Origin: Candidatus Methanoperedentaceae archaeon
GTDB taxonomy: Archaea > Halobacteriota > Methanosarcinia > Methanosarcinales > Methanoperedenaceae
NCBI GenBank assembly: GCA_014859785.1
Contig: JACUTP010000001.1
Coordinates: 1 to 33,794, forward strand
Length of the DNA: 33,794 nt
Direction of reading: 5' to 3'
A program made the position numbers and the translations under genes. This document shows positions 7,820-13,967 of the stretch, piece after piece (within the stretch, counting starts at the first letter, position 1; the number at the start of each line of letters is the position of its first letter). Below the pieces are notes generated by a model. It had not been told where the DNA came from and did not search any database. It worked only from the letters and a program-made list of their open reading frames with translations.

Positions 7820-8605
7820 TTATTTTTCAAGGCAAATAACTTCCTTATTTAATGAAGAGCAGATTGGAACTAAATGCGGGTCTTTAGTAAGAATAGGCAT
7901 TTCAAGCGGTGCATCTATTGATATGATGATATCACCCAACATAACACAATCATGATTTTCTATTTCTTTATTTTGTATGATTTTTACCAATGATAGACAT
8001 ATTTTATCTACATCATTTTCTTTCTCAATTGGATGTATCACATTATATACATTCTCTAAAACACTCCTCTCTATACTATTATGAAATTTTTCACATCCTC
8101 CACACCCCACTTTAAATAAAAACCCTTCTTTGTACTTTTTTGGTTTAATATAAATTTTATCACATTTAATGACGCTATCAATGAAGGTGACATTTTCTTT
8201 AAATTTAGATTCTAAGCCAAATGTTATTAAAATACGAAGTTTTTGAATAATACTCCTTTCACTTTTATTAGGAAATCCCAGAACTTTCAAAATAGTTATC
8301 CAATTAGCTGCCTGCCTTTTATATTGGGGATTCTCCGTCATATTGTTAATTCTTCTATAAGCCATGCCCAAATCATTGTTATTATCGAGTAATAAGTAAT
8401 AAAGAGAAACACAATCTTTAATTAATGTTCTTTTGAATTCAAGTATACTGAATTTACTTGCATGAAATTTTTTTGTTTTAGATAATTTATAATATTCGGA
8501 TTGCTTTCCATCTAGTTTTTTAAATAATATATTGGTATCAACAAAAATATCCTTCGTACTAAGCGAATGGATTTTATCAATCTTCATATAATTGTGATAT
8601 ACCAT
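7820..8605 (-). CDS. PIN-like nuclease, third gene of AT-rich cassette
   Basis: 261 residues from the upstream ATG, or 255 from the ATG at 8587; the latter overlaps the previous stop by only 11 bases and may be the true start. PIN-fold signs are IFVDTNILF (D23), ILEFKRTLIKD (E56), and near the end HDCVMLGDIIIS (D219, D225) and ILTKDPHLV (D242), the acidic set expected of a metal-dependent RNase. It is about twice the size of a VapC toxin, with a long central insert containing CGGC (about residues 167-170). AT-rich codon use and tight packing with two unknown genes suggest a transferred three-gene unit, possibly a defence or toxin system. The nuclease call is fairly good; the system role is inference. 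Confidence 0.65.
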   Translation of the reverse strand: MVYHNYMKIDKIHSLSTKDIFVDTNILFKKLDGKQSEYYKLSKTKKFHASKFSILEFKRTLIKDCVSLYYLLLDNNNDLGMAYRRINNMTENPQYKRQAANWITILKVLGFPNKSERSIIQKLRILITFGLESKFKENVTFIDSVIKCDKIYIKPKKYKEGFLFKVGCGGCEKFHNSIERSVLENVYNVIHPIEKENDVDKICLSLVKIIQNKEIENHDCVMLGDIIISIDAPLEMPILTKDPHLVPICSSLNKEVICLEK

Positions 8606-9158
8606 CTAATGAACCCATTGGGTCAAGACCACAATTTACAATTTCATAAAAAATGGTTTCAGTATCATCTTCTGAAATATCGCCACCCTTTATAACATCT
8701 AATATTTTTTCTAAAACATCTATTTGTGGTTTTTGAATATCCTCGACATGTAGATTTTCGATAGAGGTTTCTAACAAGGAAACTAAATTATTCTTTTCAT
8801 CATTTTCTTGAATTAAATCCCAATATTTATTGATGTAATCTGAAAAATCTAATTTGAATTGATGAAGTGTAATTTGTTTATCTACTATACTATCTAAATT
8901 TAAGTACAATTCATTAAGAGACCGCCTCATCTTAGTGATAAAAACATCCTCAAAAGTGTCCAACTTCTTTGGTTTATTTATGTGAGTATATTCCGACTTA
9001 ATATTAATTGGATGGTTTGGTGAATAAACACTACGTTCCCCAATTAAACGCATCTTGCGTGCCCCAACTAAACGCATATGATCTTGCATCGATGGATGTT
9101 GTCCAGATATATAATCGATGTTAAAAGGACTTCTTTCAATTTGAATATTCGCAAACAT
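8577..9158 (-). CDS. Hypothetical protein, second gene of AT-rich cassette
   Basis: 193 residues, not recognised. The first third holds two similar basic stretches, MRLVGARK and MRLIGERSVYSP, then a mainly helical acidic C-terminal part (ENDEKNN, ISEDDTETIF). There is no signal peptide, membrane helix or cysteine motif. The start is supported by GGAG 6 bases before the ATG. It ends 11-29 bases inside the PIN-like gene and begins 12 bases after the first cassette gene, so the three are almost certainly one operon. It could be a regulatory or adaptor partner of the nuclease, but nothing in the sequence proves this. Confidence 0.6.
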   Translation of the reverse strand: MFANIQIERSPFNIDYISGQHPSMQDHMRLVGARKMRLIGERSVYSPNHPINIKSEYTHINKPKKLDTFEDVFITKMRRSLNELYLNLDSIVDKQITLHQFKLDFSDYINKYWDLIQENDEKNNLVSLLETSIENLHVEDIQKPQIDVLEKILDVIKGGDISEDDTETIFYEIVNCGLDPMGSLDGISQLYED

Positions 9159-9170
9159 TTTATCTCCTAT

Positions 9171-9800
9171 TTATCTATGTTTTAATGTTTCGATTTCTTC
9201 CAAATGCTTTTTAATTTTATTCAATTGTTCAATAACATTATTTATATCGTAAATATCACATTCCATTATGAAAGTTTCTGTTTTATCCATATTCGGCGCA
9301 TCTGAGAATGGATGACGCAGTCGAAACCTCAATTGTGCAACAGATAAATGTTCTATATCTTCTATTAAAGAGTCATAGTATTTAGTTATAATTGACCAGT
9401 CAAACTTATCAATCAAATTAGTTTTATAGGTATTCTCTAATATAAATTTTTCACGAAGCTGTTTTGATATTAATTTTGTTTTGATTATTTTACATTTTTC
9501 TTTAAAATTAGAATAACCAATTTCATCTGTAAAATCTGATAGTTCCATGTCTCTTTTATTAAGGATGGTTTGAATTAACTCTAAAATACTTTCAATTGAT
9601 TTAACAAAATATTCTTCATCAAGCCCCGAAGACATTAAGAGGTCGTGTCGCATATCACCATCAACTTTAAAACCTATTTGACCTGCATTGAAATAAAAAT
9701 TGCCACCATTCTTTTTTAACAAAGTTTCAACAATATTTACAATTTGATAAAAGCTCTCCATTTCTTCAAAATCCTCACTGTTTTTAATGTTGTTTGCCAT
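9171..9800 (-). CDS. Hypothetical protein, first gene of AT-rich cassette
   Basis: 209 residues from the ATG at 9800, chosen because AGAGGTG lies 6 bases before it. The frame also continues upstream to a TTG at 9923, but that stretch overlaps the broken histone tail. The protein is soluble and mainly helical, with a lysine/glutamate-rich C-terminus likely to form a coiled coil (NNVIEQLNKIKKHLEEIETL). There is a conserved-looking block AQLRFRLRHPFSDAP. No family is recognised. Base composition is clearly more AT-rich than the flanking redox and replication genes, as for the two following genes. Confidence 0.55.
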   Translation of the reverse strand: MANNIKNSEDFEEMESFYQIVNIVETLLKKNGGNFYFNAGQIGFKVDGDMRHDLLMSSGLDEEYFVKSIESILELIQTILNKRDMELSDFTDEIGYSNFKEKCKIIKTKLISKQLREKFILENTYKTNLIDKFDWSIITKYYDSLIEDIEHLSVAQLRFRLRHPFSDAPNMDKTETFIMECDIYDINNVIEQLNKIKKHLEEIETLKHR

Positions 9801-9897
9801 ATCAAACACCTCTATCTGCTTCCCAATATATCCGCGGTACTCGTTCCTTTTTATGACACATCCTTTTGATTTAAACTCCTTGATATACTTGTCTATC

Positions 9898-10126
9898 CTA
9901 TTTCCTCGTCCTTGAAACAGCAAGCCTTATTATCCTATTCCTTCACTGTTGTCCTGCCTGCGTGTTTTGCAAGCACAATAGCCTCGCGCGCAATCTCAAG
10001 CCCTATTTCCTCAAGTACATTTGAAAGCACCATTCCCGCGCCTTCACTAACCCTTCCTGCTCCTGCATTCCTTATAATCCACTCAACCGGTGCAAGCGTT
10101 AAAACCGGTGGTACTGTTCCTGTCAT
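9898..10126 (-). pseudogene. Archaeal histone, frameshifted before the last helix
   Basis: The intact frame gives 63 residues with a clear archaeal histone fold: LAPVEWIIRNAGAGRVS, the long central helix VLSNVLEEIGLEIAREAIVLAKHAG, then RTTVK. It stops at 9935, where histones normally continue with AEDIxLAV and a basic tail. Reading the next frame from about 9939 gives RIIRLAVSRTRK followed by a stop at 9898, which matches that missing helix. A one-base shift plus small changes has therefore separated the last helix. Without it the histone fold is probably incomplete. The AT-rich cassette begins right after the break. Confidence 0.7.
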
Positions 10127-10176
10127 ATATTATTATCTCTAAATTAAAATTTACAGTACCTTAAATTAGGAAAAAG

Positions 10177-10188
10177 GAATATATAAGG
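10177..10188 (-). promoter_or_regulatory. TATA-box promoter of the histone gene
   Basis: CCTTATATATTC on the - strand with a purine-rich stretch (GAAAAT) before it, about 50 bases before the histone ATG at 10126. A strong match to an archaeal TATA box. Confidence 0.5.
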
Positions 10189-10259
10189 ATTTTCAGCCTG
10201 AAAACTCATTTCAGGAAGTGTTGTTCATAATTCAAGATGCAGAAAGACTGCGCTGCAAC

Positions 10260-10595
10260 CTATAATCGCGCTCTTGCGCTGGCTGCTATGAAATCACGGA
10301 TAAGTTTTGCACCCAAGACTGACGTATTGCCTGAATCGTAAACAGGTGCAATCTCGAAAAGGTCAAACCCGACTATATCAGGAGCAAGGCATGCAATAAC
10401 TTCCCTAACATCCCGCGGCGTAATCCCGTATGGCTCTGGCGTTCCTACGGCAAGCGCAAACGCAGGGTCAATGGCATCAATATCAATAGAAAGGTAAACA
10501 TGACCCTTAATAACTTTGCGGATTTCCTTAATAATATTTTCTATACCTGAATTAAATACATCCCCTACTGAGAACACTTTAATCCGGTTTTCCCT
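10260..10595 (-). pseudogene. speB: Agmatinase/arginase family, C-terminal fragment
   Basis: About 110 residues of the ureohydrolase fold survive. The metal-binding signature YLSIDIDAIDPAF and the following VGTPEPYGIT are intact, as is the C-terminal part through GFDLFEIAP. The N-terminal two thirds, including the first metal ligands, are absent. The frame can be followed upstream to NRIKVFSVGDV, then homology stops at about 10595, where a HicB-like sequence begins. A GTG at 10577 opens the remaining frame but is unlikely to be a real start. Agmatinases convert agmatine to putrescine plus urea; this fragment cannot be active. Confidence 0.75.
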
Positions 10596-10680
10596 GACTT
10601 ACAGTGCCGACTTCAGGACACTCTGCGACATAAATATCGTCCTCTTTGTGGATAAGTGCCGTGAAAGTGCTGTTTTCATA
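10586..10680 (-). pseudogene. HicB-like (UPF0150) antitoxin remnant
   Basis: One frame reads STFTALIHKEDDIYVAECPE, then VGTVSQGKT, the N-terminal core of HicB-type antitoxins (aromatic-beta strand, gY-V-A-CPE, then G-x-S-x-G-x-T). No start codon is in frame: an ATG at about 10679 is one base out. The sequence then runs straight into agmatinase sequence. It is a short broken piece left by a rearrangement. Confidence 0.5.
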
Positions 10681-10748
10681 ATAAGGATAAATGTATTATT
10701 TACGACTTAAAATTCGTATAGCTACTGGCTTTGTGTTGTATTCAGAAA

Positions 10749-10884
10749 TTATTTTCTTTTTTCCGTGCTGAGAATCTCTTGCTGGATATCCTGTTTCATA
10801 AAAAATCCGGATATTTCCAGTTCATTGATGATGTCCTGGAGTTCACTTTTATCTTTTATCGGGCAAAGTTCATACCCTTTCTTG
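10749..10884 (-). pseudogene. C-terminal piece of DUF3368 PIN protein, cut off by the repeat
   Basis: An open frame of 63 residues runs 10940-10749, but its first ~18 codons lie in the interspersed repeat. The rest, IKDKSELQDIINELEISGFFM, then KQDIQQEIL, resembles the helical tail of DUF3368 PIN proteins, where the core is followed by a 'PLLDEL...GF.IS..L...IL' segment. The PIN core at 10987-11388 lacks this tail. The two pieces together would give a normal-length protein, so this looks like the displaced 3' end of the same gene. Confidence 0.55.
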
Positions 10885-11043
10885 ACGTATAGGAAAGTAT
10901 AAACGCATTTTCTTATCCCCTTGCTGGAAAAATGAGGCATGTGATAAAAACAGCGAACTAGGACGAACTGAAACGAACTCCGTGAGTTAGTTTTGAGTTC
11001 GTATCAGTTCGGTGCTAATAATTTTGCCGTAGGCTTTCTTGAT
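10885..11043 (+). repeat. Interspersed repeat, copy B
   Basis: The fullest copy of the repeat. It begins with ACGTATAGGAAAGTATAAAC (shared with copy C), continues through AAAAATGAGGCATG, then an inverted repeat with 16-base arms CGAACTGAAACGAACT (10964-10979) and AGTTCGTATCAGTTCG (10996-11011). An extra GCGAACTAGG precedes the left arm. The match with copy A extends to the ATCAAGAAAGCC region of the PIN gene (to 11043). The stem-loop contains the stop codon of the PIN frame in its loop (10987-10989). Confidence 0.85.
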
Positions 11044-11388
11044 AATTCCGAGTGTTCCGGTTATTTTTACTTGCTCTTTTCTTGCTATTTTCCTGGCATC
11101 AAGGTCATCAAGCGCGGCTATCCAGCCATGTTTTTTGGCAAGTGTAATTACTCCAGCTTCGCCATGGTGTATCGTTTTAAGGTATTTTCCAAAATCATGG
11201 ACTTTTTCTACCGAAATCCATCCGCCGTTTTTATCGATGGCGGAAATCATATCTGGAAATATTATATCTTTTTTTACTGTATGCGGGATTATTGCTTTAA
11301 TTCCAAGACGGATAAGAATTTCCTGTAACAGTGGAAGCCTTTTAGTTTCTGAAAAAGCACTTAATACTCTTGTATCCAGTACAATCAA
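10987..11388 (-). CDS. DUF3368-type PIN toxin, C-terminus replaced by repeat sequence
   Basis: 133 residues. N-terminal VLDTRVLSAF (D5), central HHGEAGVITLAKKHG (the conserved Glu) and ALDDLDARKIARKEQVKITG, then TLGIIKKAYGKII, are the DUF3368 PIN hallmarks. The expected active-site acids are all present, so the nuclease core may still work. The last residues (about STELIRTQN) come from the interspersed repeat, and the usual helical tail is found beyond the repeat at 10749-10884. It overlaps the antitoxin gene by 4 bases (ATGA), a classical toxin-antitoxin arrangement. Whether the shortened toxin is active cannot be told. Confidence 0.75.
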   Translation of the reverse strand: MIVLDTRVLSAFSETKRLPLLQEILIRLGIKAIIPHTVKKDIIFPDMISAIDKNGGWISVEKVHDFGKYLKTIHHGEAGVITLAKKHGWIAALDDLDARKIARKEQVKITGTLGIIKKAYGKIISTELIRTQN

Positions 11389-11705
11389 TTCTTGCTCCCC
11401 TTTAAGGTCTCGTAATCTTCTTTTAACTCTTTGACACCTTCAACACCGAGCTTCGGGTTAATGCCTCTTTCAATTAGAAGCTTTTTCATACTTGTTGAAG
11501 AGAGACCTGCGATACTGGCAGCTTTGGCAATGGAAACTTTTTCCTGCCTGTAAAGTTCGATAGCTATCTCTTTCTCATCATAATCCTTGAGGAGATGGCG
11601 CAGACCGTCGCGTACTGCTTCGGCTATGTTGCTGTAAAGCCCTGCGTCTATCAGGCGCTTTATTCTTGTTTCAAATTCCCCTTTGATTTCAACGGTAGTT
11701 GGCAT
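11385..11705 (-). CDS. UPF0175-type antitoxin
   Basis: 106 residues. The first part (PTTVEIKGEFETRIKRLIDA, then AVRDGLRHLL) resembles a ribbon-helix-helix dimerisation/DNA-binding region. The middle (AIELYRQEKVSIAKAASIAG, then LSSTSMKKLLIERGI) is the UPF0175 helix-turn-helix. UPF0175 proteins are the usual partners of DUF3368 PIN toxins, and the downstream gene is exactly that, with a 4-base overlap. It would neutralise the toxin and autoregulate the operon. It appears intact, so it may persist while the toxin is damaged. Confidence 0.75.
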   Translation of the reverse strand: MPTTVEIKGEFETRIKRLIDAGLYSNIAEAVRDGLRHLLKDYDEKEIAIELYRQEKVSIAKAASIAGLSSTSMKKLLIERGINPKLGVEGVKELKEDYETLKGSKN

Positions 11706-11735
11706 GTTAGGTCACTTGATTTTTAGTATGTTTTT

Positions 11736-11861
11736 TCAAGTTAAGTGGTTTTGGAAGGGCATTGTCTCCTTCGAATACGCCACGGAAATCATGACAAGAG
11801 CCATAGCAACAACTACACCCAAAGCTCTCGTAAAGTCATTCGACTCTATTTTAATAGCCAT
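11736..11861 (-). CDS. Possible 41-residue single-helix membrane protein
   Basis: An ATG-initiated frame of 41 residues. Residues 1-12 are hydrophilic, ALGVVVAMALVMISVA (about 14-29) is a good membrane helix, and the tail is KETMPFQNHLT. It lies alone between the antitoxin gene and a terminator-like hairpin. The start has no strong ribosome site and the family is unknown. It is reported because a clean start-helix-stop layout in otherwise empty DNA is suggestive. Confidence 0.35.
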   Translation of the reverse strand: MAIKIESNDFTRALGVVVAMALVMISVAYSKETMPFQNHLT

Positions 11862-11909
11862 AAGTCTCAAAAATAGAATACAGGTGAAATAATTTAAAAG
11901 TTCTTAATA

Positions 11910-11938
11910 GAAAAAAGGAAGGGGACTAATGCCCCCAA
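11910..11938 (-). terminator. Hairpin plus T-run terminator
   Basis: On the - strand TGGGGGC-ATTAGT-CCCC forms a short GC stem followed by TTCCTTTTTTC. It is just downstream of the membrane protein gene that ends at 11954. Confidence 0.5.
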
Positions 11939-11953
11939 ATATTCAAACTTTTA

Positions 11954-12292
11954 TCATTCCTGCCTATCAAAAATATGATTATAACCCCATATAATAACAC
12001 TTATTAAAATGGTTATCGTGGCAACTTTTAAAAATATCCCTGTAAAGTTATTATCTGTTCCATCTTTGTTTTTGATATTTTTCAGAATATGCTTTTTCAC
12101 TTTTTTAGCATAATATACTATCAAATAACTACCGCCACCTACACCAGCAAATATATATTTAAACCAGCCTTCTCCTCCTAAAAAGATGTCTAAAATTGAA
12201 CCAACAACAGCCATGCTTACAAGAATTAGTATCGGAACTAAACATTCGTAAACAAGTTGAGTTAATTTTTCATGAAATTCATATATTTTCAT
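11954..12292 (-). CDS. Small membrane protein of unknown function
   Basis: 112 residues from the ATG at 12292, chosen because GAGGGA lies just before it; the frame also extends to a TTG at 12304. Two or three membrane helices are visible: LVPILILVSMAVVGSILDIF, YIFAGVGGGSYLIVYYA and FLKVATITILISVIIWGY. A lysine-rich loop (KKVKKHILKNIKNK) separates the second and third. No motif or family is recognised. It is a single-gene unit with its own terminator, and its DNA is more AT-rich than the RPA genes beside it. Confidence 0.55.
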   Translation of the reverse strand: MKIYEFHEKLTQLVYECLVPILILVSMAVVGSILDIFLGGEGWFKYIFAGVGGGSYLIVYYAKKVKKHILKNIKNKDGTDNNFTGIFLKVATITILISVIIWGYNHIFDRQE

Positions 12293-12315
12293 AAAATCCC
12301 TCAATAATTGAGATG

Positions 12316-12346
12316 TTTAAAAAAGAAAGAGCACTTATTGTGCCCT
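12316..12346 (-). terminator. Hairpin plus T-run after the RPA operon
   Basis: The - strand reads AGGGCAC-AATAA-GTGCTCT, a 7-base stem with one wobble, then TTCTTTTTTAAA. It overlaps the last codons and stop of the RPA-associated gene. Confidence 0.5.
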
Positions 12347-12904
12347 CAAACTCTCAAGCGCCTGCACCACCATATCCCTGTACTGCGCCTCATTCGTGGA
12401 ATAAAACTCCCTTGCCTTAACAGCATCAGGCTCTGCGCCACGCAGCTTATCAAGCCTTGCAAATGTCAGCTTTGCGGCATCCACAACCCACCTGTCACGG
12501 GTATCCGCATCCACAACCTGGATATACTCAGGCCTGATTGATGTAACAATATGCCCTTCCTTTGTTTCGTACGTGCTTGGCTTGCCGACAACAGCAATAA
12601 ACTCAGGCGGCACTGTTTTCGCAAGAACAGCCGCGGCTTCGGGCTGGTACTGTCCTGCATACACAGTAAACGCGCCGGTCGGGTCAACAATGCGCCCGCG
12701 CCAGAACTGCGCATCAGTTCCAACATCCTCCTTCTCTGTAAGCGTACCCATCACAAATACACGGTTGCACTTTGCACCCGTGGGTGTGAGGAGATACTGC
12801 GGAGCATACTGGTCTTCCCCGTCCCGTGCCTGGAGTGTCGATTCATTAAACTCAGCGGCAAATACACGGTGAGCAACTTCCCTGAAATATCCTCCTTCTG
12901 CCAT
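12335..12904 (-). CDS. RPA-associated protein (rpa operon partner, COG3390 type)
   Basis: 189 residues, matching the conserved archaeal protein encoded next to replication protein A. It opens with EGGYFREVAHRVFAAEFNES, has a central OB-like section (RVFVMGTLTEKEDV, then WRGRIVDPTGAFTVYAGQY and PPEFIAVVGKPSTY) and ends in a helical tail. Such proteins bind RPA and single-stranded DNA. The start is 2 bases after the RPA stop, so the two are translated from one message. The hairpin at its 3' end probably terminates the operon. Confidence 0.88.
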   Translation of the reverse strand: MAEGGYFREVAHRVFAAEFNESTLQARDGEDQYAPQYLLTPTGAKCNRVFVMGTLTEKEDVGTDAQFWRGRIVDPTGAFTVYAGQYQPEAAAVLAKTVPPEFIAVVGKPSTYETKEGHIVTSIRPEYIQVVDADTRDRWVVDAAKLTFARLDKLRGAEPDAVKAREFYSTNEAQYRDMVVQALESLRAQ

Positions 12905-12906
12905 GG

Positions 12907-13845
12907 TTAAGCCTCCTGTGAAACGGGTGCTGTGTGTGCCAGTAACATGTTAATCTCTTCAACAACCGGCTCTTCATCTTTTTTGATGGATTCCACAAGA
13001 ATGAACCTGTCAACTTTTGCTCCGGAAGCTATAAAATACCTGCCTATAAGCTTATTCTTGATCAGATCACATACAACTGCCTGGTCAAGAGCCTCGGTTG
13101 CCATATCCTTTGCCTCGTCAAGGGTGAGCCCTATAAAAGTTTCAGTCATTTCCCTGTTCAGCAGTATGTCCTGCACTTTTTCACCGTTGTCCATGACAGC
13201 TTTCACGCGCAGGTCATAAACTCCATCAACCTTGCCGTGTTCGCCGCATGCGCCTTTCACCAGCGCCCTGTTGCATTCCGGACACCGTTTTATAAGTCCT
13301 GAACCGTTCTGGATATCTACGATAGCGCCCCTGAACTCAACAGGTATCGAGCCGACATCAATATCCTCGTCAATAGGTAGTATCTCGCTCGTCTTATTGA
13401 ACTTAACACTGAACTGCCCCTGGTATTCAGATGTAGTGATGTTCTTGAAAAGGTAACAATTGCCCTCTACAACATCAGGCAATTCCGCCTTTGCCCATTT
13501 TGTGAACTTTATTGTTCCGGACTCATCGCCGAGTAACCCTACCTGGGATATTGACTCGTGGTTACTTTCCCAGAGCTGTACAACCTTTGCACGAAGTGTA
13601 ATCCACCTGCCGTCCTCATTAATATCAGACGCCTTCACCAGATGTGTTTCACGCGGGGTATAAAATTCAGTACGCGGAATATCATATTCCTTTAAAAAAT
13701 AGTTAATTACGTTCCTGCGTGCTTCTTCGGCTGGAACCTTGAATTCGTTAATCAACCGGTTCAACCGGGTTTCTATGTCTTTTATCTCAACTTTTACGCC
13801 CATTTCTGCAAATCGGGCTTCTATCTGTGTTGCTATTTCTTTCAT
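12907..13845 (-). CDS. rpa: Replication protein A (single-stranded DNA-binding)
   Basis: 312 residues. RPA protects single-stranded DNA during replication and repair. After a helical N-terminus there are OB folds: one around residues 70-150 (WITLRAKVVQLWE, then QVGLLGDESGTIKFTKWAKA) and a second from about 170 (VEFRGAIVDIQNGSGLI). The second contains the zinc finger RCPECNRALVKGACGEHG near 186-204. GAGGAAAAGAC directly before the ATG gives a ribosome site. It is the first gene of a two-gene operon with its associated protein. Confidence 0.93.
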   Translation of the reverse strand: MKEIATQIEARFAEMGVKVEIKDIETRLNRLINEFKVPAEEARRNVINYFLKEYDIPRTEFYTPRETHLVKASDINEDGRWITLRAKVVQLWESNHESISQVGLLGDESGTIKFTKWAKAELPDVVEGNCYLFKNITTSEYQGQFSVKFNKTSEILPIDEDIDVGSIPVEFRGAIVDIQNGSGLIKRCPECNRALVKGACGEHGKVDGVYDLRVKAVMDNGEKVQDILLNREMTETFIGLTLDEAKDMATEALDQAVVCDLIKNKLIGRYFIASGAKVDRFILVESIKKDEEPVVEEINMLLAHTAPVSQEA

Positions 13846-13908
13846 GTCTTTTCCTCAAGCCTCTTGTTTGGTTTTCTTGTTTGAGAGGCAAATCATACTA
13901 TTACCTGT

Positions 13909-13921
13909 GAATATATAAAGC
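13909..13921 (-). promoter_or_regulatory. TATA-box promoter of the RPA operon
   Basis: GCTTTATATATTC on the - strand, about 65-75 bases upstream of the RPA ATG, a strong archaeal TATA match. Confidence 0.55.
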
Positions 13922-13967
13922 TAACCAGAGCGGGGTGAAAGTAATATTTACATTAAAAACCACAGAT

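Noticed and set aside
9801..9923. Upstream extension of the first cassette gene to a TTG at 9923
   Set aside because: It overlaps the displaced histone tail and lacks a ribosome site, while the ATG at 9800 has AGAGGTG at good spacing.
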